From Chthoniobacterales bacterium (GTDB taxonomy: Bacteria > Verrucomicrobiota > Verrucomicrobiae > Chthoniobacterales > UBA10450), in assembly GCA_003244125.1 (NCBI GenBank), contig QHBL01000120.1, positions 1 through 7,314 of the forward strand: 7,314 nt of DNA, written 5' to 3'. Within the stretch, counting starts at the first letter, position 1. Every line of letters begins with the position of its first letter. Shown here one piece after another: positions 1 to 6,260 of the stretch. The translations under genes and the position numbers were made by a program. A model generated the notes under the pieces. It did no database searches, had not been told where the DNA came from, and was given only the letters and a program-made list of their open reading frames with translations.

Positions 1-2285
1 CCATAAGTGACGCCATTTGGAATCCGCGCCGCCGTTTCTAGCTGTTCAAAGGCCAGATCTTTCTCGCCTGTCCACGCATAGACTATTGCCAGATTAATAA
101 TGAATGCGGGGCCAAGGAGTGTATCTCTCGACAACGGCAACAGCTCACAGGCGCGACGGCCCTCACGGATCGCGTCGTCTTTGCGGCCGAGTCCGGCATC
201 GATCAGAGCGAGCTGGCCCCACGTCGGGGCGTAATCGGGTTGATCGTGCAGCGTCTTTTCCACCGCGACACGCGCAGCAGCAAAAGCGGTTCGCGCGCCG
301 GCAGTATTCCCGAGGGAACGATCGGTGAGGCCAGTGTACCATTCGCGCGGCCAGAAGAAGTTGCCGCGTTGATCTACCAAACCCCCCGGCGGGATGGCAG
401 CGACCGCGTGAGCTATTGTCGCGGAATCGCGCTCTGCCAGCGCGCACCAGAACAGGTCATAGACGATGTCTCCAGCCGCATCCGGTTCGTCGCGCAGCAA
501 GGAGGCGATCTCAGTTCGCCAGGACTGAAGATCGGCGCGACCGAAGAACGCGTTTTGCGCGATCTGGGTGCGGAAGGAATGCTGATGCGGCGAGATGGTA
601 AGCACGCGCTCGTAATAGGCACTCGATTCTGAGTATCGGCGCAGCGCCCGGTAGAACTCGGCTGTGTCAGAGAGAACGCTGACGTTTCGCGGGTCGAGTT
701 CCAGGGTGCGCGCGAAGTTATGCTCGGCCTCGATCCAGCGGCCCTGGCGACGGTCCATCACCGCCGTGTAGTAAGGAATCTGCGCAGAATTTGGGAGTGT
801 TCGCCGCGCGAGTTCAAGCTCAGCGCGAGCGGCATCGTAGTCCCGGAAACCGTGGTAAAGGTAATCGGCGCGCGCGAGGTGCACTTCGCCCGCATCCGGC
901 TGAAGGCGGGACGCGTTGTCGAGCGCGGGCTTGGCCAGATCGAGACGCGCCTGAGTGTGGTCGAAGCCTCCCCAGTAGAGGTCCATGTGGACCTCGAAGA
1001 GTAGGCAATGAGCTACCAGGAACTTCGGGTCGCGCGCCACTGCTTCATTCAGCAACTGCTCTGCGCGGAGAAGGTTCTGCTTTCCTTGGGGATCGGCCGT
1101 ATTGACCTCTTCAAGATCCTTCGCCTGCAAGAAGAGGCGGTTCGCTTCCAGGTCGGTGGTCGGCGGCTGCGACATGGCCGCTTTCTCGCGCGGCGAAATC
1201 TTCGCCTGAAGCTGGTCGGCAATGGCTTTGGCGATCTCGCTTTGAATGGCGAAGACGTCATCGAGCGGCCGGTCGTAGTTTTCCGCCCACGAGTGCGCGT
1301 CGGTGCGCGCGTCGATCAGCTGCGCATTGACCCGCACCTTTCCGGCCGCGCGCTGAACGCTGCCTTCGAGCAGGTGCGCGACTCCGAGCTGCCTGCCGAT
1401 CTCGCGCAGGTTGCGCGCGAGACTAGTCTTGTATTGCATCACGCTGGTGCGGCTGATCACTTTGAGGTCCGCGATTTTGGCGAGATTGGTCAGAATCTCG
1501 TCCTGTACGCCGTCGGCGAAATAGGCGTTCTCTTTTTCGCTGCTCAGATTTTCGAAAGGCAAAACGGCGATGCTTTTCTCCGGAACGAGCGCGGTTGCGG
1601 GAGTTGATCGGCGAGAGAGAATGATGGAACCGGCGACGATCGCGCCGAGCAATACCAACCCGAGGGCGAGCGCAGCCCAGCGCATCCGCGCCCGGCGTTT
1701 CCGCTGAAGCTTAAATTTTTTGGGAAGCGCGGGATTGCCGAAGTCGTCGCAGTAAAGATTGACGATGCAAACCCGCACTCCGTGTTTCACTTCGCACATG
1801 CCGAGATTGTGCAGGGCCGAGCGCCATTCCTCGAATTCAGCCAAATCTTCCGCGACATGTTTCGAGAGCAGAATGTGCCCGGCGTCGCCGCAATCCATCA
1901 CGCGCTGGGCGAGATTGATCCCGGCGCCGGCGACATTCGCACGCTCGTTGACATCGATGACTCCGCTGACCGGCCCGCTGTGCACACCCATGCGCAAGCG
2001 CAGCCTCGGATGATTCCTCAGCGCGCGGTCGATCTCGATGGCGCATTCCACCGGCGCATCTGGACTGGTGTAAAAAACCAGCGCCATGCCATCACCGGTG
2101 GGGATGCGGATGAGCTTGTCGGCCGCTTCGGCTTTCTGGAAATGCTCCGAGCCGCGCACGACCGCGGTAAGTTCATCGAGCGCCGCGCGCTGGTCGTTGA
2201 TAGAAAGCTTGGAATAACCGATCACGTCGATGAAAAGGACGTGCGCGATCTCGAGCGCGATGCGTTTCGTCACTTCATCGGGCAT
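1..2285 (-). CDS. Adenylate/guanylate cyclase domain protein with membrane span, TolB-like domain and TPR repeats (3' end outside window)
   Basis: Translating the minus strand from the ATG at 2285 gives 761 uninterrupted codons to the window edge, with no stop. Residues 1-190 form a class III nucleotide cyclase domain: metal-binding D20 in FIDVIGYSKL, D65 in PTGDGMALVF, MGVHSG at about 99-104, and the transition-state pair N124 and R128 in GINLAQRV. A basic stretch (KFKLQRKRRARMR) precedes one hydrophobic segment at about 203-223, so the cyclase should be cytoplasmic and the rest periplasmic. Residues 236-362 (KSIAVLPFENLS, YFADGVQDEI, HLLEGSVQ) are a TolB/FlgO-like domain. TPR-like helical repeats fill about 400-761. 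The likely role is signalling by a cyclic nucleotide in response to something bound outside, but this is inferred. The usual purine-selecting Lys and Asp are not seen. An in-frame TGA lies about 16 codons upstream, so ATG 2285 is the best start, although its ribosome site is weak. Probably only a few dozen C-terminal residues are missing. Confidence 0.9.
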   Translation of the reverse strand, partial: MPDEVTKRIALEIAHVLFIDVIGYSKLSINDQRAALDELTAVVRGSEHFQKAEAADKLIRIPTGDGMALVFYTSPDAPVECAIEIDRALRNHPRLRLRMGVHSGPVSGVIDVNERANVAGAGINLAQRVMDCGDAGHILLSKHVAEDLAEFEEWRSALHNLGMCEVKHGVRVCIVNLYCDDFGNPALPKKFKLQRKRRARMRWAALALGLVLLGAIVAGSIILSRRSTPATALVPEKSIAVLPFENLSSEKENAYFADGVQDEILTNLAKIADLKVISRTSVMQYKTSLARNLREIGRQLGVAHLLEGSVQRAAGKVRVNAQLIDARTDAHSWAENYDRPLDDVFAIQSEIAKAIADQLQAKISPREKAAMSQPPTTDLEANRLFLQAKDLEEVNTADPQGKQNLLRAEQLLNEAVARDPKFLVAHCLLFEVHMDLYWGGFDHTQARLDLAKPALDNASRLQPDAGEVHLARADYLYHGFRDYDAARAELELARRTLPNSAQIPYYTAVMDRRQGRWIEAEHNFARTLELDPRNVSVLSDTAEFYRALRRYSESSAYYERVLTISPHQHSFRTQIAQNAFFGRADLQSWRTEIASLLRDEPDAAGDIVYDLFWCALAERDSATIAHAVAAIPPGGLVDQRGNFFWPREWYTGLTDRSLGNTAGARTAFAAARVAVEKTLHDQPDYAPTWGQLALIDAGLGRKDDAIREGRRACELLPLSRDTLLGPAFIINLAIVYAWTGEKDLAFEQLETAARIPNGVTY

Positions 2286-2334
2286 CTCGCGATGAAAGTA
2301 GCAGAGCGGAGCAGGGTGTGGAAATCGGGAAACG

Positions 2335-2344
2335 TCGTTAGCTC
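2335..2344 (-). repeat. 10-base repeat GAGCTAACGA, copy 1
   Basis: On the minus strand this reads GAGCTAACGA and ends 49 bases before the cyclase ATG. The identical decamer occurs at 3708-3717 and 4495-4504, both also just upstream of minus-strand genes. This copy is in non-coding sequence. Confidence 0.5.
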
Positions 2345-2393
2345 ACGTCGGTCGCGGGGGAGGATGGAATGGACCACCACGCCTTGCCTCTCC

Positions 2394-2412
2394 GCCGCCG
2401 AGGACGGGCGGC
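2394..2412. repeat. GC-rich hairpin in the intergenic region
   Basis: Arms gccgcc (2394-2399) and ggcggc (2407-2412) are perfect complements around a seven-base loop (gaggacg). It lies outside any coding region, between the methyltransferase and cyclase genes. There is no T-run on either side, so it does not look like a classical intrinsic terminator. It could be part of an interspersed repeat together with the palindrome about 40 bases away. Confidence 0.5.
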
Positions 2413-2448
2413 AGCTCCAACGTCGTGGCTGTTGTCGCCGCGTCCTGT

Positions 2449-2477
2449 CATGTCGAGCGAAGCGAAGTCGAGACATC
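2449..2477. repeat. Palindromic element with tandem gcgaa units
   Basis: The element reads catgtcgag, then the tandem gcgaagcgaag, then tcgagacatc. The outer arms atgtc (2450-2454) and gacat (2472-2476) pair, and GTCGAG is repeated directly at 2452-2457 and 2467-2472. It starts about 22 bases after the methyltransferase stop. Short palindromes built on a 'gagcgaagcgaag' core are widespread dispersed repeats in several soil bacterial phyla (recollection, not checked). It could act as an RNA-stabilising or terminating hairpin for the operon, but no T-run follows. Confidence 0.5.
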
Positions 2478-2498
2478 TCTGACCAGTCGCTTTGCGAT

Positions 2499-3704
2499 TC
2501 ACTTTTGGCCGGAAATGGCCGCGGTGAAGAAGTGCGGGTAAATGTCGCGGATGCGGTCGATGTCGGGAGTGACTTCGGTGCGGGTGAAATCGGCGCAGGC
2601 AAAAACGCGCTGCCATTGCTCCGCGGTGAGAAAGCCGGGATTCGGCCGAATGTCCGGGTCGATCAGAACGCTGGTGAAGCTGTCGAGGAGTTGGAAGATC
2701 AGCTCGACATAAATGGGTTGATGAGAATGCGGCCGAACGCATTCACCAATAACTAACCAGCCGTTCCCGGCCAGAGCTTCTCGCGCCTGCCGCGTCGCTC
2801 GCAACAGGTCGTTTGCCACATGCAGGACATTGACTCCGAGAATCAGGTCGAATTCGCCCGGCGCGATTCCTTGCTCCGGCCACGCCTCGTTAATATCAAG
2901 TGCGCGCCACTTCAGCGGTAGATGAGGATACTTGCTGGATAGTTCGCGCTGACCGCGACGAAGGAAGAACGCGTTTGGTTCGGTGATTAGATAGTTCTCC
3001 AGTTTTGGCAAAAGATTAGCTTGATCGAGGCAACGCAAAAGAATCTCGCTGGCGCTTCCTGCTCCCGCGCCGAGCTCGAGGACGCGCAGCTTTCCATGTT
3101 GCTGAATCGCGCTCGTCGCAGCGATGGCCGCGACCCAGTTGTTGACGGCATAAGTCGGGTTCTTGTTAGAAAAGTAGTTAAGCCAGAGTGGTATTCCTTC
3201 GGTGCCGAAGAGCGCCTGCTCGCCGCTTTGTTCGCCGCGCGCGACGGCAGGATAGAGACGCGCGGCGGTCTCGAGCAAAGCTAAAGTAGGCGCGTTAACC
3301 GGGTCAATATCCAAACCGATAGCTCGAAGGTGGTTGAGATCAGGTAGCCACGGCAAGCCTCGCAATCGATAGCGCGGCGCGGCTTCCCCACCGTCCCTCT
3401 GCGTTTCGAGGCAACCTGTTTCAATCACGCGCTGCAAAAGCCAGTTCAGCGCGAAAGTAAAACGAGGCTGAAAGGAGAGTAGTTCACATAAGTTAGCGGC
3501 CGAGCGCCACTCTGTGAGATGATCGAGAATCTCTAGCCGCGTGAGTACATCAATCGCAGCATCGATGCTGTAGCGTTCGAGCAACTCGATGCTTCGATAG
3601 AGTCGGTCGCCAAAGAGAGGCTCCGGGAATTGCTTAAGTAAGGTCGCGAGGCGCTCGTTCCGCAGCGGCGGATCAAACGCCGGCGACTGGGGACGCTTAG
3701 TCAT
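2499..3704 (-). CDS. Two-domain class I SAM-dependent methyltransferase
   Basis: The 401-residue product has a helical N-terminal region (about 15-200) that may be a winged-helix or dimerisation domain as in many O-methyltransferases, then a Rossmann SAM-binding domain. Motif I is VLELGAGAGSAS at 208-219. An acidic residue follows in TEPN near 242. FDLILGVNVLHVANDL (285-300) is the post-motif II region typical of Methyltransf_12-type and polyketide-associated methyltransferases, and GWLVIGE at 315-321 is the next strand. It is the last gene of the three-gene operon. Its ATG overlaps the dehydratase stop (ATGACTAA), which suggests translational coupling. By context it would methylate the acyl or aryl product of this pathway, as methyltransferases do in aryl polyene clusters. 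Whether O-, C- or N-methylation is involved cannot be read from sequence. The call as a methyltransferase is secure; the substrate is inferred. Confidence 0.88.
   Translation of the reverse strand: MTKRPQSPAFDPPLRNERLATLLKQFPEPLFGDRLYRSIELLERYSIDAAIDVLTRLEILDHLTEWRSAANLCELLSFQPRFTFALNWLLQRVIETGCLETQRDGGEAAPRYRLRGLPWLPDLNHLRAIGLDIDPVNAPTLALLETAARLYPAVARGEQSGEQALFGTEGIPLWLNYFSNKNPTYAVNNWVAAIAATSAIQQHGKLRVLELGAGAGSASEILLRCLDQANLLPKLENYLITEPNAFFLRRGQRELSSKYPHLPLKWRALDINEAWPEQGIAPGEFDLILGVNVLHVANDLLRATRQAREALAGNGWLVIGECVRPHSHQPIYVELIFQLLDSFTSVLIDPDIRPNPGFLTAEQWQRVFACADFTRTEVTPDIDRIRDIYPHFFTAAISGQK
3697..3704 (-). promoter_or_regulatory. Stop/start overlap coupling dehydratase and methyltransferase translation
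   Basis: On the minus strand the eight bases ATGACTAA hold the methyltransferase start codon (3704-3702) and the dehydratase stop TAA (3699-3697) in different frames. The upstream ribosome site is poor, with only a GAG about ten bases away. Re-initiation by ribosomes finishing the dehydratase is therefore the likely way the methyltransferase is translated. Confidence 0.6.
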
Positions 3705-4485
3705 GGATCGTTAGCTCGAAACGACCTTGTGCGATGACGCGATCGGCCGTGCGACAGCGAAAGTCGAGATGCTGCGCTTCGGGCGAAGGGTCAAAGGAAA
3801 TGGCAAACCGTTCCTCAGGCAGGAGGGGGGCGAGAAACTTGACCGAGCTAATCCGGCTTAACTCACTGGATGACTGTCCTACTTGAGCTAGCGCAGTCAT
3901 GAGCTCATCGAGGATAACTACGCCGGGTACGATTGGCTCATCAGGGAAGTGGCCGGCTAGGCTGGGGTGATCGGATGGGATGAAGCGATCGGAGGTTATG
4001 CCAGGAGATGGGACAGGACGGCGGCCAACCTTTCCAGTGTCTCGCAGGATGATGGTGACACGTCCATGCGCAAGCAAGGTGTCTCCGGCGAAGATGGAAC
4101 ATTGATAAACGGAGTTAGCTCGGTCGGCGAAGAGTTGCTCGGCTTGAACTTGCAATGCGGAAGGAAAAGCATTGAGCTGCGATGTGTGCAAGGTGGCGTC
4201 GCGCAGGGCGGCGAGATAACCTGGGGGTGCTAAGGCGCCCGAGGCGCGCGCGCGCAAGCCGCCGTGAATGGCGACCGCCTGCGCGCCATACTCGAAGGCA
4301 TGAATCGCCGAGAGTCGTCCAGCGCGTCTGAGAGGGTTTGCGGGATCGCGATGCGTCTGACTCACGCAAACGATGGATTGTTCGTTCCATTCGAGAACGT
4401 GATCGAGCAGGCACATCGAGCCGGCGTGGGGAATAAGCGTCCGGATTTCGGCCTGGTCGACGATCGGGTGTGTGGTGGCTTTCAA
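3697..4485 (-). CDS. Fused tandem hot-dog dehydratase: ApeP-like domain followed by ApeI-like domain
   Basis: The 262-residue product contains two different hot-dog domains. Residues 1-147 match the ApeP / COG4706 '3-hydroxylacyl-ACP dehydratase' type: LIPHAGSMCLLDHVLEW (17-33, H20), the acidic E65 in AFEYGAQAVAIHGGL (63-77), and RDATLH. Residues 168-262 match ApeI/FabZ-like thioester dehydratases: DHPSLAGHFPDEPIVPGVV (172-190), with H179 and D193 spaced 14 apart like the FabZ His/Glu pair. A Pro/Gly-rich linker at about 149-167 joins them. It would remove water from 3-hydroxyacyl-ACP to give the conjugated chain. In aryl polyene systems ApeI and ApeP are normally separate proteins that work together, so the fusion is notable. 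The start is a TTG 12 bases after the acyltransferase stop, with a GAG eight bases upstream. No ATG or GTG lies between the TTG and the first motif, so the product begins at or near this point. Confidence 0.85.
   Translation of the reverse strand: MKATTHPIVDQAEIRTLIPHAGSMCLLDHVLEWNEQSIVCVSQTHRDPANPLRRAGRLSAIHAFEYGAQAVAIHGGLRARASGALAPPGYLAALRDATLHTSQLNAFPSALQVQAEQLFADRANSVYQCSIFAGDTLLAHGRVTIILRDTGKVGRRPVPSPGITSDRFIPSDHPSLAGHFPDEPIVPGVVILDELMTALAQVGQSSSELSRISSVKFLAPLLPEERFAISFDPSPEAQHLDFRCRTADRVIAQGRFELTIHD
3708..3717 (-). repeat. 10-base repeat GAGCTAACGA, copy 2
   Basis: This copy lies three bases upstream of the methyltransferase ATG, inside the last codons of the dehydratase gene, where it reads E-L-T-I. 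It is identical to the copies at 2335-2344 and 4495-4504 but in a different coding context. Confidence 0.5.
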
Positions 4486-4494
4486 AGCTGTAGC

Positions 4495-4504
4495 TCGTTA
4501 GCTC
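4495..4504 (-). repeat. 10-base repeat GAGCTAACGA, copy 3
   Basis: This copy spans the acyltransferase stop (the TAA inside the motif) and ends nine bases before the TTG start of the fused dehydratase. It is identical to the copies at 2335-2344 and 3708-3717. The shared octamer GAGCTAAC also appears inside the dehydratase gene at 4114-4121. Confidence 0.5.
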
Positions 4505-5409
4505 CAGAATGGATAGAAGTTAAACCAATTGTAGGGGGCCATGCGCGTGTAGTGCTCGAGGCGATCAGCATAACATTGTGTCCATTGCTGGAGTTGCTCG
4601 GTGCGCCGTTCGCGGTTCAAAAGGATCTCGTCGGCGAAATGCTCGAAGTGAATTTCGTAACGATTGCCGCCCCGATAAAGGCCGAAGAAGAGGACGATGG
4701 GGCGATGCATCAACGCTGAAATGATCATTGGTCCAGCCGGGAACGTCGCTGGCGCACCGAGGAAATGGCATGAGGTGGTTTTGTCGTTTTCGGTAACGCG
4801 ATCTCCGAGCGTGCCGATGAGAAAACCGCGGTCGAGATTTTCGCGGATGCGAAGGAGAGTGTCAGGCCGATCGGGAACGATAACGGTGTCCGCGACGTCG
4901 GGATTAAGGCTATCGAGGAAACGAGTGAGGTTTTCGTTGTGCTCGACGTTCATGAGCACCTTGAGCTGAAAACGTTTTGTCAGGCCGAGCGTGCGCAACA
5001 CTTCGAAGCTGCCGAGATGCGAGCCGAGCAGAATACAGCCCTGACCGGTTTCCATGTTGCGATGCAGAATGTCCGCGCCGTGCACGGTGACGTTGAAGCG
5101 CGAGAATTCACCTCGCAAGAGATAGACGCGATCGAGAATGGTGGAAGCAAAGTAATGGAAATGGCGGAAGACATCGCGCCAGTGGACGCGCCGGCCAAGT
5201 ATGCGCCGGAGGTATTGATAAGAAACTCGGCGGGCTGTGCGCGCGCCGATGACGAAGTAGAGGTTGATGGGATAGAGCAGAACGCGGGCGGTGGCGCGGC
5301 CGCAAGTGATGGCGATCCAGTGGAAAACGCGCAGGATGAGAGGGGTGCCGCGCTCAGGCAAATCGGTCCAGCGCGGGCTGGGCAAAGTTGCGCTTTTGAT
5401 CGCGGTCAC
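4498..5409 (-). CDS. LPLAT/LpxL-like acyltransferase of the aryl polyene cluster type
   Basis: The 303-residue product starts at a GTG supported by an AGGA six bases upstream. An N-terminal hydrophobic, basic segment (about 23-61, LILRVFHWIAITCGRA then YPINLYFVIGARTARR) should anchor it in the inner membrane. The HX4E catalytic motif of lysophospholipid acyltransferases is H131/E136 in GSHLGSFEVLR. It is followed by LGDRV (201-205), HFLGAPATFPAGP (215-227) and a C-terminal APYNWFNFYPFW (291-302), a tail I associate with the LPLAT proteins of aryl polyene and related lipid clusters. The reaction is acyl transfer from an ACP or CoA thioester to a lipid or sugar hydroxyl at the cytoplasmic membrane. 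It is the first gene of a minus-strand operon and is divergent from fabG. A true LpxL/LpxM in lipid A synthesis is the alternative, but the dehydratase and methyltransferase neighbours argue against it. Confidence 0.85.
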   Translation of the reverse strand: MTAIKSATLPSPRWTDLPERGTPLILRVFHWIAITCGRATARVLLYPINLYFVIGARTARRVSYQYLRRILGRRVHWRDVFRHFHYFASTILDRVYLLRGEFSRFNVTVHGADILHRNMETGQGCILLGSHLGSFEVLRTLGLTKRFQLKVLMNVEHNENLTRFLDSLNPDVADTVIVPDRPDTLLRIRENLDRGFLIGTLGDRVTENDKTTSCHFLGAPATFPAGPMIISALMHRPIVLFFGLYRGGNRYEIHFEHFADEILLNRERRTEQLQQWTQCYADRLEHYTRMAPYNWFNFYPFWS

Positions 5410-5492
5410 GCTTCATCCTAACCGCACTTTCGGCAGAGGTGGATGGCAAAAATGCGCCGCTGCGTTGACACAGCGAGCGATCATCGCAGCAT
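5410..5492. promoter_or_regulatory. Divergent intergenic region between the acyltransferase operon and fabG
   Basis: The 83 bases lie between two start codons pointing away from each other, so promoters for both transcripts are expected here or within the flanking coding ends. A perfect TTGACA occurs on the plus strand at 5465-5470, but no -10 box lies at the right spacing. On the minus strand I see no strong sigma-70 pair. The location is the evidence; the boxes are not identified. Confidence 0.4.
5416..5419 (-). promoter_or_regulatory. Ribosome binding site AGGA for the acyltransferase GTG start
   Basis: On the minus strand AGGA lies six bases upstream of the GTG at 5409-5407. An ATG overlaps this site (5416-5414), but it opens a different frame that stops after about twenty codons. 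The Shine-Dalgarno match and the protein frame therefore both favour the GTG. Confidence 0.6.
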
Positions 5493-6242
5493 GTGCCGGT
5501 GAGATTTGAGAACCAGGTCGCGGTTGTGACTGGCGCGGGGAGGGGGATTGGTCATGCCATCGCGGTGCGGCTGGCGAGTGAAGGGGCGCGCGTGGCCTGC
5601 GTCAGCCGCACGGAAACGAATGCCGCGAAGACGGCGGATGAGATCAACGCGATACGCGCGGATGGGGCCAAAGCCTATGCGGTGGATGTGGCCGATCACG
5701 CGGCGGTGCAGAAAATCGGGCGGGAGATCCTGACCGATTTCGCGCGGGCCGATATCCTGGTGAACAACGCCGGGGTGACACGGGACAATTTGAATATGCG
5801 AATGTCGCCGGAAGACTGGGATTTGGTGTTGAACGTCAATCTTAAGGGCGCGTTTAATTTCACGCAGGCGGTGCAGCGGGCGATGGCGAAACAACGCAGC
5901 GGACGCATTATCAACATCAGCTCGGTCACGGGGGTTATCGGCAACGCCGGCCAAACCAACTACGCGGCGAGCAAAGCGGGACTGATCGGCTTCACTAAAT
6001 CGCTCGCGCGTGAGCTGGCCAGCCGCAATGTGACCGTTAACGCAATTGCGCCCGGATTCATCTCGACGGACATGACACGGGGTCTGTCGGATGAAGTGAA
6101 GAACTGGTTTCACGATCGCATTCCATTGAAACGCGTGGGCGCGCCGGAAGAGGTGGCGGCGCTGGTCGCGTTTTTGGCGTCGAGTGAAGCGAGCTACATC
6201 ACTGGGCAGGTGATCTGCATCGACGGCGGCATTGTGATGTAG
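5493..6242 (+). CDS. fabG: 3-oxoacyl-ACP reductase, FabG-type short-chain dehydrogenase
   Basis: The 249-residue length and every classical SDR motif fit FabG: the NADP-binding TGAGRGIG at 13-20, DV at 65-66, NNAG at 91-94, and the catalytic tetrad N116, S144, Y157 and K161 (spacing as in E. coli N110, S138, Y151, K155). PGFISTDMT at 188-196 and the C-terminal ITGQVICIDGG complete the fold. It reduces 3-oxoacyl-ACP to 3-hydroxyacyl-ACP with NADPH in the cytosol, directly before the step of the divergent dehydratase. In an aryl polyene pathway it would be the ApeQ-type ketoreductase; a housekeeping FabG cannot be excluded from sequence alone. The start is GTG 5493, with GTG 5499 equally possible. 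An overlapping ATG at 5491 reads only ATG TGC CGG TGA. The ribosome site is weak. The gene converges on the sulfotransferase with 13 bases between the stops. Confidence 0.92.
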   Translation: MPVRFENQVAVVTGAGRGIGHAIAVRLASEGARVACVSRTETNAAKTADEINAIRADGAKAYAVDVADHAAVQKIGREILTDFARADILVNNAGVTRDNLNMRMSPEDWDLVLNVNLKGAFNFTQAVQRAMAKQRSGRIINISSVTGVIGNAGQTNYAASKAGLIGFTKSLARELASRNVTVNAIAPGFISTDMTRGLSDEVKNWFHDRIPLKRVGAPEEVAALVAFLASSEASYITGQVICIDGGIVM

Positions 6243-6260
6243 ATGCGAGCTTTGCCTACA
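6238..6260. terminator. Possible bidirectional hairpin spanning two convergent stop codons
   Basis: TGTAG (6238-6242, containing the fabG stop) and CTACA (6256-6260, containing the sulfotransferase stop on the other strand) form an inverted repeat. An inner GC/GC pair extends the stem after a two-base bulge, leaving a seven-base loop. Its place between convergent genes suits a shared terminator, but the stem is short and there is no T-run. Confidence 0.25.

Larger units (their letters stand above)
2286..2498. other. Intergenic region between methyltransferase stop and cyclase start
   Basis: This 213-base stretch separates two genes on the same strand. It contains the GC-rich hairpin at 2394-2412, the palindromic repeat at 2449-2477 and one copy of the 10-base motif at 2335-2344, each listed separately. 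I found no convincing -35/-10 pair for the cyclase gene, though the gap is long enough to hold a promoter. Several reading frames stay open through it because of base composition. None has a family signature, so I call no gene here. Confidence 0.6.

Noticed and set aside
1008..1607. A 199-codon plus-strand open frame
   Set aside because: It is antisense to the TolB-like and TPR part of the cyclase protein, which is intact and conserved in the other strand; no recognisable domain.
2449..2477. CRISPR-like repeat
   Set aside because: There is only one copy of the palindrome, with no second repeat or spacer of regular length. A dispersed palindromic element is the simpler reading.
1782..2756. 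A 324-codon open frame on the plus strand
   Set aside because: It lies antisense to the cyclase domain and then crosses the intergenic gap into the methyltransferase. The minus-strand frame has clear family motifs throughout, and this one has none. It is an effect of base composition.
4498..5409. Assignment as LpxL or LpxM of lipid A synthesis
   Set aside because: The HX4E motif is shared by the whole superfamily, but the C-terminal tail and the dehydratase/methyltransferase operon fit the aryl polyene LPLAT type better.
5465..5470. TTGACA as a -35 box for fabG
   Set aside because: At 16-18 bases downstream the sequence overlaps the start codon and does not resemble a -10 box, so transcription would begin after the start.
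5481..6113. A 210-codon minus-strand open frame opposite fabG
   Set aside because: FabG has a full catalytic tetrad and nucleotide-binding motif on the plus strand. The antisense frame has no family signature.
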